Below, one piece after another: positions 16,967-27,812 of a stretch of DNA of 64,000 nt. The translations under genes and the position numbers were made by a program. The stretch is from Kineosporia aurantiaca JCM 3230 (GTDB lineage: Bacteria > Actinomycetota > Actinomycetes > Actinomycetales > Kineosporiaceae). The stretch spans positions 248,001 through 312,000 of the forward strand of contig JODP01000003.1 of assembly GCA_000719025.1 (NCBI GenBank), written 5' to 3'. Every line of letters begins with the position of its first letter. Within the stretch, counting starts at the first letter, position 1. Under the pieces are notes generated by a model that saw only the letters and a program-made list of their open reading frames with translations, was not told the origin of the DNA and made no database searches.

Positions 16967-17962
16967 ATGCAAACACGCAGCCTCGGTACCAATGGCCCAA
17001 CCGTTTCCGCCTTGGGCCTGGGCGCCATGAGCATGTCCGGTTCGTACGGGGTGGCCGACCGGTCCGAGAGCATCGCCACGGTGCACGCAGCGCTCGACGC
17101 GGGCGTCACGCTGATCGACACCGGCGACTTCTACGCAGCTGGGCACAACGAAATGCTGCTCGGCGAGGCGCTGAAGGACCGCGCCCGGGACAGCTACCGC
17201 CTGAGCGTGAAGTTCGGCATGCTGCTGGCGCCCGGAGGTATGCCGGCTGGGCAGGATGCCCGTCCGGAGGCGGTGAAGAGCTCGCTCACGTACAGCCTGA
17301 CCAGGCTCGGAACCGATTACATCGACATTTACCGACCGGGCCGGATCGACCCGAAAGTGCCGGTCGAGGAGACCATCGGCGCGATCAAGGAGCTGGTCGA
17401 GGCCGGGTACGTGCGGTACATCGGGCTGTCCGAGGTGAACGCCGAGACGATCCGCCGGGCCAACGCCGTCCACCCGATCAGCGACCTGCAGATCGAGTAC
17501 TCGCTGATCTCCCGGGCGGTGGAGAACGAGGTGCTGTCGACGCTGCGTGAGCTGGGGATCGGGATGACCGCTTACGGTGTGCTCAGCCGGGGCCTGATCT
17601 CCGGGCACTGGAGCACCGATCGGGCCGGCGCACCGAGCGATCACCGGGACATGCACCCGCGCTTCGCGGCCGGCAACGTGGAGCACAACCTGGCGTTGGT
17701 CGAGCAGCTGCGCAAGGTCGCCGAGGCCAAGGGCTGCACCGTCGCCCAGCTGGCCATCGCCTGGGTGGCGGCGCAAGGGCAGGAGATCGTGCCGCTGATC
17801 GGTGCCCGCACCCGGACCCGGCTGGACGAGGCGTTGCCGGCGGCCGAGTTGGAGCTTACGGCGGATGATCTGGCCGAGATCGAAAAGGCCGTTCCGGCGG
17901 GCTCGGCACTCGGCGATCGCTATCCCTCCGCCTTCATGTCCACCTTGGGCGTCGGCAACTGA
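16967..17962 (+). CDS. Aldo/keto reductase
   Basis: 331-residue NADP(H)-dependent oxidoreductase with a TIM-barrel fold. N-terminal LGLGAMSMSGSYG, then TLIDTGDFYAAGHNEMLLGE, which holds the catalytic Asp and Tyr, and VKFGM with the catalytic Lys. In place of the usual Y-Q-H-R, the fourth catalytic region reads DIYRPGRIDPKVPVEETIGA, so the His is replaced; this is common in one actinobacterial subfamily and may change the reaction. The C-terminal cofactor segment VPLIGARTRTRLDEAL is intact. ATG 16967 has AAGAAGGAG before it. Divergent from an MmyB-type regulator that probably controls it. Confidence 0.9.
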   Translation: MQTRSLGTNGPTVSALGLGAMSMSGSYGVADRSESIATVHAALDAGVTLIDTGDFYAAGHNEMLLGEALKDRARDSYRLSVKFGMLLAPGGMPAGQDARPEAVKSSLTYSLTRLGTDYIDIYRPGRIDPKVPVEETIGAIKELVEAGYVRYIGLSEVNAETIRRANAVHPISDLQIEYSLISRAVENEVLSTLRELGIGMTAYGVLSRGLISGHWSTDRAGAPSDHRDMHPRFAAGNVEHNLALVEQLRKVAEAKGCTVAQLAIAWVAAQGQEIVPLIGARTRTRLDEALPAAELELTADDLAEIEKAVPAGSALGDRYPSAFMSTLGVGN

Positions 17963-17974
17963 GAAGAAGTCGGG

Positions 17975-18004
17975 TGGTGCCCGCCGAAAGTGTGGCGGGC
18001 ACCA
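17975..18004 (+). terminator. Rho-independent terminator after the aldo/keto reductase gene
   Basis: Perfect 11-bp arms TGGTGCCCGCC and GGCGGGCACCA with an 8-nt loop, starting 12 bp after the stop codon. A T-containing tail (CCGGTTTTTGATT) follows a few bases later. Confidence 0.7.
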
Positions 18005-18151
18005 TTGAACCGGTTTTTGATTATGGACGTTTGCGGGCACCGAAAAACCAGTCTTAGTGCTGCCTTTGTCCCGCCTTTGCGGCGGGACACCGGGAAGTCC
18101 CTAGGTTGAGCAGGGTTTCACCGACCCGACCAACTCAGCTGAGGACGTCCC

Positions 18152-19711
18152 TTGTTCAAAACCCAACGCCGACGAACGGTAGCCGCCGCTGTGACCGGCA
18201 CCGTGGCTCTGCTCGCGGTGGTCGGCACCTCCGTGGCCACCGCGGCGAACTCCTCTGACGCAGCGTGTATCGATTCCGGTACCGATCAGGACATCCAGGC
18301 CGCCCTCACCGGAGAAGGGGCGGTCGCGCAGCTCTGCACCGGAGCCACGTTCGAGCTCACGAAACCGATCCGGTTCACCGCCGCGAACCAGGGCATCCAG
18401 ACCCAGGGGGCGCCGACTGACGACACCCGGGCGACGCTGAAGGTCACCGGGGCCGATCTGGCCACCGCCATTGAAGGTGGCAACCAGTCCGGCCTGCAGA
18501 TCCGCAACATCCAGATCAACGGGAACCGCCCGGCCCTGGGCCGGATCGAGGGGGGCGGCGGTCTGCTCGAAATCGGCGGTGACGTCTCGGATCTGGTGAT
18601 CGAGAACAACCACTTCTTCGAGCCCCGCGGTTGGTCGGCGCTTCACATCGCCGAGGGCGTCGTCCACAACGGCGTGCCCAATTGTCAGAAGGCCACGGTC
18701 ACCGGCAACCAGGTCGGACCGTCCGGCACCCCCGACGGCTGGGCCGACGGCATCTCGCTGGCCTGCGGAAACAGCACGGTGAAGAACAACACCATCACCG
18801 ACGCGACCGACGGCGCGATCGTCGTCTTCGGTGCCCCCGGTTCGCAGGTCACCGACAACAAGATCACCGCCAAGACCCGCACGCTGCTCGGCGGGATCAA
18901 CATGGTCGATTACGGCCCGATGGACGGAAACTACAGCGGTACCACGGTTTCCGGTAACACCATCACCGCCGACGGAGCCCTGATCAAGGTGGGTCTGGCC
19001 ATGGGCCCGGCCGTCTGGGGCTGCAGCGACCAGGTCGTGCACGGCGCAACCGTCACCGGCAACACCCTCGAGGGCTCGACCATGGGCTACGGGTACGCGG
19101 TCAGCGGGGTGAAGGACTTCACCATCACCGGCAACACGGACAACTCCAAGCACGTCGGTCTCCCGAACGGCAGCTGTGACGGCGCGAACCCGGCGCCGGC
19201 CGGCTTCCTGTCCGACGGCGTCGACGGCGGCACCCTGCAATCCGACTTCAAGCCGGCTTCGCTGCACTTCCTGCTCGGGATCAGTTACCAGAGCGCGTCA
19301 TCCCCGTTGCCGGAAGACGGTGACAGCATCTCGCTGCGGGCCCGGACCACCGGTCAATGGGTCCAGGCCGATCCGGAGGGCAAGAAGCCACTGGTCGCGA
19401 ACATCCCGGCGGCCGGTCTGTGGGAGACGTTCGACGTGGTGGACGCGGGCGGCGGCCTGATCGCGCTCCGCGCCCAGGCGAACAACGACCTGGTCACCGC
19501 CGAGAACTCCGGTGCCGAGCCACTGATCGCGAACCGCACCGCGCTCGGGCCCTGGGAGAAGTTCACCATGCTGCGCAACGCCGACGGCACGGTGAGCCTG
19601 CAGGCCGACGTCGATCACGAGTATGTCCGGGTTCAGGCCGGCACCACCCGGCTGCTTTCCGACACCACCGACCGCAGTCAGGCCGAGGAGTTCGATCTGA
19701 AGGTGGGTTGA
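18152..19711 (+). CDS. Secreted right-handed beta-helix protein with C-terminal fascin-like beta-trefoil
   Basis: 519-residue exported protein. TTG start preceded by GAGGACG. Signal peptide at residues 1-31 (VAAAVTGTVALLAVVGTSVA). Residues about 60-350 contain parallel-beta-helix repeats with recurring N-x-I/T turns (LVIENNHF, ATVTGNQVG, TVKNNTITD, TVSGNTIT, FTITGNTDN). Residues about 385-519 form two or more fascin-type beta-trefoil repeats (ISLRARTTGQWVQADPEGKK, LIALRAQANNDLVTAENSGA, VSLQADVDHEYVRVQAGTT). Beta-helix proteins often bind or cleave polysaccharides; no catalytic triad is evident, so the carbohydrate role is inferred. It stands alone between two terminators. Confidence 0.8.
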   Translation: MFKTQRRRTVAAAVTGTVALLAVVGTSVATAANSSDAACIDSGTDQDIQAALTGEGAVAQLCTGATFELTKPIRFTAANQGIQTQGAPTDDTRATLKVTGADLATAIEGGNQSGLQIRNIQINGNRPALGRIEGGGGLLEIGGDVSDLVIENNHFFEPRGWSALHIAEGVVHNGVPNCQKATVTGNQVGPSGTPDGWADGISLACGNSTVKNNTITDATDGAIVVFGAPGSQVTDNKITAKTRTLLGGINMVDYGPMDGNYSGTTVSGNTITADGALIKVGLAMGPAVWGCSDQVVHGATVTGNTLEGSTMGYGYAVSGVKDFTITGNTDNSKHVGLPNGSCDGANPAPAGFLSDGVDGGTLQSDFKPASLHFLLGISYQSASSPLPEDGDSISLRARTTGQWVQADPEGKKPLVANIPAAGLWETFDVVDAGGGLIALRAQANNDLVTAENSGAEPLIANRTALGPWEKFTMLRNADGTVSLQADVDHEYVRVQAGTTRLLSDTTDRSQAEEFDLKVG

Positions 19712-19715
19712 CCGA

Positions 19716-19764
19716 CAGAACGCCCGTTCCAGGCCCGTCAGGGTGGTCTGGACCGGGCGTTCTG
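19716..19764. terminator. Bidirectional terminator between convergent genes
   Basis: 11-bp arms CAGAACGCCCG and CGGGCGTTCTG, with further partial pairing in the long loop (TTCCAG with CTGGA). It sits between the beta-helix gene stop and the stop of the leftward Rho-N-like gene. Confidence 0.7.
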
Positions 19765-19767
19765 CGT

Positions 19768-20046
19768 TCAGCTGTTCCGAAGTGCGGAAATCAGCTCGGC
19801 CTTCTTCATCGACGAGCGCCCTCTGACCCCGATCTCGGCGGCGCGCTTACGCAACTGGTCGACCGACCAGTCGTCATAATCGCCGGCCTTCCCGCCCTTA
19901 CGCCCCACGCTGCTGCGTCCCCGCGCGGCGGCGGCGTTGGCGATCCGCGCCGACTTCTGCTTGCTGTTGCCCTGGTCGCGCAGCTCCTCGTAGAGGTCCT
20001 TGTCCTTCACGCTCGGACCAGGATCGCGCTTCTTGGTCGTAGCCAT
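19768..20046 (-). CDS. Small basic protein with Rho termination factor N-terminal-like (SAP) motif
   Basis: 92-residue, lysine- and arginine-rich protein. The first half (KDKDLYEELRDQGNSKQKSA, then RIANAAAARGRSSVG) matches the DUF7218 group common in actinomycetes; the end (YDDWSVDQLRKRAAEIGVRG then SSMKKAELISALR) is a Rho-N/SAP helix-extended-helix motif that binds nucleic acid in other proteins. Role unknown, possibly nucleoid or RNA binding. The ATG at 20046 is the start used by homologous N-termini (MATTKKRDPG); the longer frame upstream is a shadow of the methyltransferase gene. Confidence 0.85.
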   Translation of the reverse strand: MATTKKRDPGPSVKDKDLYEELRDQGNSKQKSARIANAAAARGRSSVGRKGGKAGDYDDWSVDQLRKRAAEIGVRGRSSMKKAELISALRNS

Positions 20047-20098
20047 AGAAGGATGGTCTTCCCGCTCCCGCGGTCCCGCATCTGCAGAAGACCCCAGG

Positions 20099-20917
20099 TC
20101 AGAAGCGTGCAGACCAGACCGACAGCAGGTTTGCCCGCACCAGCGGAGCCCGTTCCAGGACCGGCAGCACCCGGCTGAACAGCATCCCCCGACCCTTCGG
20201 CGGATGCAGCCGACGCACCTGGCCAACCCCCGGCAGAGCCTTGGCCTCCCGCCCGTCCATCCACCACGACATCGCCGGCGGCCGCATACTCGCGTCCTCC
20301 GTGGCCCCACCCTGCTTCGCGGTGGCAAAGATGGCCCATCGCGGCACGCCGTCCCAGAGAATCTGAGCCCCCGGCCAACGCTGGGCACAACGCCGGAAAA
20401 GATCATGAACCTGATTCCGCTGCAAATACATCAGCAGCCCCTGAGCCGTGATCAGCAGGCCCTTCGAATCATCAATGCCGCGCATCCAAACGTCCTCAAT
20501 GATGGACGCCGACACCTGGGTTCGCCGGTCACTCACCGGAAGCGCCTGGTTGCGCAACCCCGAAACCTCGGGCAGATCCACCCCGACCCACCGCAGACGC
20601 TCGTTGTCCACCCGCCAGAACTGCGTCTCCAGACCTTCCCCGAGCGAGATGACCGTGCCCTCGGGATGCTCGGCCAGAAACCCACGAATGGCCTGGTCAA
20701 AGGTCAGCGCCCGAAGCGCCTGCCACTGCGCCCACCCCGAGCCCTGGTTGAACCGCGCCTCGAACGGGTAGTCGATCCGCTCAACCAGGTCCACCGCCAC
20801 CGGATCCTGAAGCAATGCGTCTGGGCGGGCAGCCTCCTGCGCCCGGAAGAACAGCGTCCAGAGCAGGGTTTCGGGCACTCCGGTGAGATCGACCGGGATC
20901 TTCGGTTCCTGGCTCAA
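20099..20917 (-). CDS. Class I SAM-dependent methyltransferase (leucine carboxyl methyltransferase family)
   Basis: 272-residue LCM/PPM1-type methyltransferase, probably acting on small molecules. N-terminal TLLWTLFFRAQEAARPDALL and RIDYPFEARF precede the SAM-binding core VISLGEGLETQFWRVDN (a Gly-rich loop variant of the usual GAGLDTR) and VGVDLPEV. The motif-II/III region reads LLITAQGLLMYL, in the position of the family's EGLLMYL. Length is normal. It is followed closely by the Rho-N-like gene on the same strand; a common transcript is possible. The substrate is unknown; actinomycete members often serve in natural-product pathways. Confidence 0.87.
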   Translation of the reverse strand: MSQEPKIPVDLTGVPETLLWTLFFRAQEAARPDALLQDPVAVDLVERIDYPFEARFNQGSGWAQWQALRALTFDQAIRGFLAEHPEGTVISLGEGLETQFWRVDNERLRWVGVDLPEVSGLRNQALPVSDRRTQVSASIIEDVWMRGIDDSKGLLITAQGLLMYLQRNQVHDLFRRCAQRWPGAQILWDGVPRWAIFATAKQGGATEDASMRPPAMSWWMDGREAKALPGVGQVRRLHPPKGRGMLFSRVLPVLERAPLVRANLLSVWSARF

Positions 20918-21019
20918 CGGTCCCCCTCGTCCATGAGCCAGTCGTCCTCGTCACTGACCCGGGAGACCATTCTCCGCCCGGCCCGGCCCCCGGGCCCTCG
21001 GCTGATCCTCAAAACCAAG

Positions 21020-21054
21020 AAGCCCCAGCCAGACCAAGGTCTGTGCTGGGGCTT
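21020..21054 (-). terminator. Terminator of tRNA-Ile
   Basis: Read leftward, arms AAGCCCCAGC and GCTGGGGCTT with inner pairing CAGACC/GGTCTG in the loop, beginning 6 bases beyond the tRNA 3' end and followed by the T-rich TCTTGGTTTTG. Confidence 0.75.
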
Positions 21055-21059
21055 TCCGG

Positions 21060-21133
21060 TGGGCCTAAGTGGACTTGAACCACTGACCTCTTCCTTATCA
21101 GGGAAGCGCTCTAACCGACTGAGCTATAGGCCC
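21060..21133 (-). tRNA. tRNA-Ile (anticodon GAT)
   Basis: 74-nt cloverleaf. Acceptor stem GGGCCTA/TAGGCCC (7 bp) with discriminator A. D-arm AGCTCAGTCGGTTAGAGC. Anticodon loop CTGATAA gives anticodon GAT. T-arm with GTTCAAGTC loop. CCA is not fully encoded. It lies downstream of gyrA and the DUF3566 gene, its usual place in actinobacteria. Confidence 0.97.
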
Positions 21134-21184
21134 GGGGCAAGTACGTCACCCGTGGTGACGACCGCCTGAGAAGATTACCGCACT

Positions 21185-21210
21185 GGGCCCGGCTCTCCCA
21201 AACCGGGCCC
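21185..21210 (-). terminator. Hairpin downstream of the DUF3566 gene
   Basis: Arms GGGCCCGG and CCGGGCCC with a 10-nt loop, 11 bp beyond the DUF3566 stop codon. It would end the gyrBA-DUF3566 transcript before the tRNA; no clear T-tail. Confidence 0.5.
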
Positions 21211-21220
21211 CCTGCGTATG

Positions 21221-22438
21221 TCAGTCGTCGGACAGCGTGACCCGAATGCCGCCCACGAGGCCGGAGCTCAGGTTGTAGAGCAGGACGCCCACGGTGGACA
21301 GCGCGGTCATGATGAGCGCGTTGACCGCCCCGAGGACGATGCTGATCGACAGGATCTTGCCGAAGCCGACGTAGTCGTAGATGTCGAAGCTGGTCTCGGA
21401 CTGGTCCAGGCCCAGCGTGTTCAGCATGTCGTTCAGGGAGTCGAAGACGCCCATCGCGCTGAGCACCATCCAGAGCACGCAGACCGCGATCACCAGGGCG
21501 ATCGCCGAGGCGACGGACAGCAGGAACGACACCTTGAGGGCCGACCAGACATCGATGCTGGCGACGGTGAGGCGAGCCACGCGCGGAGCGTCGGCGTCAC
21601 CGCCCCGGTCTTCGGAGGCGGAGGAGGCCTGGAAGCCGCCGGGGCCACCCTCGGGCCGGCCGTTGGAGTAACCGGGAGCGCCGGGCTCGTTCCACGACTC
21701 CGAACCCGGACCGCCGCCCGGACGGGGCTGGGTCATCGGGCGAGGAGTGGTGGACGGGCGCGGGCTGTTGCCGGTCGGTCGCGCCGCAGAGGGCGCCGGA
21801 GCGCTGCTGGGGGACGGAGCCGGACGCAGACCGGCGGGAGCCGCCGGAGCGGCCGACGCCTTGGCCGGGCTCGGAGCAGCACCGTTGGGCCGGTTGGGCA
21901 CGGAGGAGCGGGCGTTGCTACCCCCGTTGGCCACCGCCCGAGCCGCCGCCGACTCGGCCGGGCTGCTGCTGGGCTTGCTGCCCTGCGGCGCTGGGCGGGT
22001 GGCGTCCGGCGAGGGACGACTGCCCGACGAGTTCGGGGGAGGGGTCGAGGTACCGCTGCGCTTCACCGCCGGGGCGCCGCCTCCGGACGAGCCGGAAGCC
22101 GGGCGAGCCGGCGGGCCACCGGCCGGCGGCCGCGCCGGGGCGCTGCCGGGCGGGGTGCTCCGCGGCGGCTGGGACGCCGCCTGGCCGGGCCGGGCGGGAG
22201 TACCGCTCGCCGGGCGCGGGGCGGAGTTGGACGAACCGGACGGGGTGGAACCGTTGCCGGCCGGACGCGCGGGAGCACCGTTACCGGTGGGTCGCCCTTT
22301 CGCCGGACCCCCACCGGACGTGGGCTTATTGCCCCCGCCGGAGACGCTTGGCGATGCATCGGTCGTCATCGGAGAGGCTCCCCCACCCGGTTTCGGCGCT
22401 GACGTGCCCGCCGGTCGGTTCTCCTTCTCCGGACTCAC
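21221..22438 (-). CDS. DUF3566 domain transmembrane protein
   Basis: 405-residue protein in two parts. Residues 1-about 275 are Pro/Ala/Ser/Gly-rich and disordered. The C-terminal 115 residues carry the DUF3566 domain: APRVARLTVASIDVWSALKV, a membrane segment (FLLSVASAIALVIAVCVLWM), a loop naming two short helices (GVFDSLNDMLNTLG) and a second membrane segment before the end LVGGIRVTLSDD. The family sits just after gyrA in actinobacteria and its role is unknown. The N-terminal extension is much longer than in mycobacteria. A terminator-like hairpin follows. Confidence 0.88.
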   Translation of the reverse strand: MSPEKENRPAGTSAPKPGGGASPMTTDASPSVSGGGNKPTSGGGPAKGRPTGNGAPARPAGNGSTPSGSSNSAPRPASGTPARPGQAASQPPRSTPPGSAPARPPAGGPPARPASGSSGGGAPAVKRSGTSTPPPNSSGSRPSPDATRPAPQGSKPSSSPAESAAARAVANGGSNARSSVPNRPNGAAPSPAKASAAPAAPAGLRPAPSPSSAPAPSAARPTGNSPRPSTTPRPMTQPRPGGGPGSESWNEPGAPGYSNGRPEGGPGGFQASSASEDRGGDADAPRVARLTVASIDVWSALKVSFLLSVASAIALVIAVCVLWMVLSAMGVFDSLNDMLNTLGLDQSETSFDIYDYVGFGKILSISIVLGAVNALIMTALSTVGVLLYNLSSGLVGGIRVTLSDD

Positions 22439-22654
22439 GTCTCACCTCCACGCTCAGCAGCCGGCGGTTTTCGCCGTCAAGATTCGGTCAGATTCATGAT
22501 CGGCCGTGTTCCGACGAGCCGAACGTGGGCACGAACAACACCCGTTTCAGCCGATCCTATCGCTCCACGCCCGGAACCCCGACCCTAGAGCATGTCACCC
22601 CGGCCGTCTCGCGAGTCTGGTGTAACCCACGTGACGACCGGAGTGGACAACCGA

Positions 22655-25312
<2,658 letters not shown>

Positions 25313-25352
25313 ATCGATCCTTTGTTTTCTTCAAGCTTTTTCGATTGAGGAC

Positions 25353-25381
25353 GCCGTTGGGCACCTTGGGTGCCCAACGGC
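25353..25381. repeat. Perfect hairpin between gyrB and gyrA
   Basis: 13-bp arms GCCGTTGGGCACC and GGTGCCCAACGGC around a 3-nt loop, 11 bp after the gyrB stop and about 40 bp before the gyrA start. No T-run follows in the direction of transcription, so it may be a partial attenuator or RNA-processing site rather than a full terminator. Confidence 0.6.
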
Positions 25382-25391
25382 TCGTTCCCGA

Positions 25392-27440
25392 TCAGATGTC
25401 GAGGAAACGGACGTCCTTGGCATTGCGCTGGATGAACGAGCGCCGCGACTCCACGTCCTCGCCCATCAGGATCGCGAACATCTCGTCCGCGGCCGCCGCG
25501 TCCTCCATGGTGACCTGCAGCAGGACCCGGTGGTTGCGGTCCATCGTGGTCTCCGAGAGCTCGTTGGCGTTCATCTCGCCCAGACCCTTGTAGCGCTGCA
25601 CGCCACCGTCGTCCTTCGGCAGCTTGCGGCCGGCCGCGTGGCCCGCCGCGATCACCGCGTCCCGCTCCCGGTCGGAGTAGGTGTACTCCGGCTCGTTGCC
25701 CTTGCCGGACCACTTGATCTTGTACAGCGGCGGCTGGGCCAGGTACACGTGGCCGTTCTCGACCAGCGGGCGCATGAAGCGGAACAGCAGGGTGAGCAGC
25801 AGCGTGCGGATGTGCTGACCGTCGACGTCCGCGTCGGCCATCAGGATGATCTTGTGATAGCGCAGCTTCGACAGGTCGAAGTCGTCGCTCACCCCGGTGC
25901 CGAACGCGCTGATCAGCGCCTGCACCTCCTGGTTGGCGAGAACCTTGTCGATCCGGGCCTTCTCGACGTTCAGGATCTTGCCGCGGATCGGCAGGATGGC
26001 CTGGGTGCGCGGGTCCCGGCCGCTCTTGGCCGAGCCGCCGGCCGAGTCACCCTCGACGATGAAGATCTCGCACTCTTCGGGGTGCGTGGACTGACAGTCC
26101 GACAGCTTGCCGGGCAGGCCGCCCCCACCGAGCAGGCCCTTGCGGCGGGTGGCCTCACGGGCCTTGCGGGCCGCCATCCGGGCCGCCGAGGCCTGGATCG
26201 ACTTGCGGATCACGTCCCGCGCGTCGTTCGGGTGCGAGTCCAGCCAGTCGGTCAGTTCCTGGCGGACCACGCGCTGCACAAAGGTTTTCGCCTCGGTGTT
26301 GCCCAGCTTGGTCTTGGTCTGACCCTCGAACTGCGGCTCCTTGAGCTTCACCGAGATGACCGCGGTCAGGCCCTCCCGGATGTCCTCACCGGCCAGGTTC
26401 GGGTCCTTCTCCTTGATCAGGCCCTTGGTGCGCGCGTACTCGTTGATCAGGTTGGTCAGCGCGGCCCGGAACCCCTCTTCGTGGGTGCCGCCCTCGTGCG
26501 TGTTGATCGCGTTGGCGTAGGTGTGGACGCTCTCCGAGTACGCGGTGGTCCACTGCATCGCCAGCTCGAGCGCCAGGCCCTTGTCCTGGTCCTCGGCCTC
26601 GAGGTAGATCACGTCGGGGTTGATGTTCTCGTTCTTCTTCGACGAGTTCAGGTGCTTCACGTAGTCGATCAGGCCGTCGTCGTACTTGTACGAGACGGTG
26701 AGCTGCTTGCCGTTCTCGTCCGCGTGGTCGGCCCGCTCGTCGGTCAGCGTCAGGCGCAGGCCCTTGTTCAGGAAGGCCATCTGCTGGAACCGGGCGCGCA
26801 GCGTCTCGTAGTCGAAGTCGACGGTCTCGAAGATCTCCGAGCTCGGCCAGAACGTGACCGTGGTGCCGGTGTCCTCCACCGGGATGTCCTCGCCCTTGGC
26901 CAGCGGCGCCTGCGGGACCCCGATCGCGTAGGACTGGCGGTAGACCGAGCCGCCCAGGTGCACCTCGACGTCCAGCTCGCGGGAGAGGGCGTTGACCACG
27001 GAGACGCCCACCCCGTGCAGACCACCGGAGACGGAGTACCCGCCGCCACCGAACTTGCCACCGGCGTGCAGCACGGTGAGCACGACCTCGACGGCCGGCT
27101 TGCCCTCGGAGGCGACGATGTCGACCGGGATACCGCGGCCGTTGTCCACCACCCGGACGCCGCCGTCGGCCAGGATTTTCACGTCGATGTTGTCGCAGTA
27201 GCCGGCCATCGCCTCGTCCACCGCGTTGTCGACCACCTCGTAGACCAGGTGGTGCAGACCGCGTTCGCCGGTGGAGCCGATGTACATGCCGGGGCGCTTA
27301 CGGACCGCCTCCAGGCCCTCCAGCACGGTGATCGCGCTGGCGTCGTACGCGACGTCCTCAAGGGGCGCGGTGACGGAGCCGGCCGGGCCGGACACGTCAG
27401 GGGTGGTCTCGGAAACGGTCGGTATCGTCTGTTCGGCCAC
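25392..27440 (-). CDS. gyrB: DNA gyrase subunit B
   Basis: 682-residue ATPase subunit of DNA gyrase. GHKL ATPase motifs: YEVVDNAVDEAMAGYC, DNGRGIPVDI and GGLHGVGVSVVNALS. The Toprim domain contains EGDSAGGSAKSGRDPRTQAI and IILMADADVDGQHIRTLLLT. It ends with RFLDI as usual. The first about 30 residues before the ATPase fold are variable. A TATGAT -10-like element lies about 118 bp upstream (27558-27563 on the minus strand). Next in the operon is gyrA. Confidence 0.98.
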   Translation of the reverse strand: MAEQTIPTVSETTPDVSGPAGSVTAPLEDVAYDASAITVLEGLEAVRKRPGMYIGSTGERGLHHLVYEVVDNAVDEAMAGYCDNIDVKILADGGVRVVDNGRGIPVDIVASEGKPAVEVVLTVLHAGGKFGGGGYSVSGGLHGVGVSVVNALSRELDVEVHLGGSVYRQSYAIGVPQAPLAKGEDIPVEDTGTTVTFWPSSEIFETVDFDYETLRARFQQMAFLNKGLRLTLTDERADHADENGKQLTVSYKYDDGLIDYVKHLNSSKKNENINPDVIYLEAEDQDKGLALELAMQWTTAYSESVHTYANAINTHEGGTHEEGFRAALTNLINEYARTKGLIKEKDPNLAGEDIREGLTAVISVKLKEPQFEGQTKTKLGNTEAKTFVQRVVRQELTDWLDSHPNDARDVIRKSIQASAARMAARKAREATRRKGLLGGGGLPGKLSDCQSTHPEECEIFIVEGDSAGGSAKSGRDPRTQAILPIRGKILNVEKARIDKVLANQEVQALISAFGTGVSDDFDLSKLRYHKIILMADADVDGQHIRTLLLTLLFRFMRPLVENGHVYLAQPPLYKIKWSGKGNEPEYTYSDRERDAVIAAGHAAGRKLPKDDGGVQRYKGLGEMNANELSETTMDRNHRVLLQVTMEDAAAADEMFAILMGEDVESRRSFIQRNAKDVRFLDI

Positions 27441-27812
27441 GAGTGGGGGGACTCCTGAAGCTTCAAGGGCCGGTTGACTCTCGCCAGCACGGCCGACGGT
27501 ACGGGCCCGAGGGTGACCCGCTGAATGCGGTTACCCCGGCGCCGCCGAACACCCCCCATCATATCTTGTCCCTGGCGAATTCCGCTCATCAGCGACGCCA
27601 AACGCGGCAGGTATCTGCTCCCCTAAGGGCTGCGAGCACATCTCTGGCGCCTCAGCCCGCCCCCTTGCGACTCCCGATACGTCTCAGGGATGACTGTGGG
27701 GCCTCAGCGGCGCTCAGGCTTCTGCGGGCAGCCCAACCTCAAGCCGGATTTGAGGGAGGCGGATGCACGATCCGTGACGTCTCCCGGGACGCCCGGCGGT
27801 CACCCTCCGGAC
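27441..27812 (-). promoter_or_regulatory. gyrB leader and likely promoter region
   Basis: 372 bp between dciA and gyrB, with no coding signal. Read leftward, TATGAT (27558-27563) is a good -10 candidate; no convincing -35 box lies 17 bp upstream. GyrBA in other bacteria responds to supercoiling, and the same may hold here, but no such element is directly visible. Confidence 0.35.

Noticed and set aside
20007..20390. Leftward frames overlapping the methyltransferase gene
   Set aside because: Shadow frames inside a clear LCM-family gene.
25530..27458. 642-codon open frame opposite gyrB
   Set aside because: Same effect; gyrB on the other strand is unquestionable.
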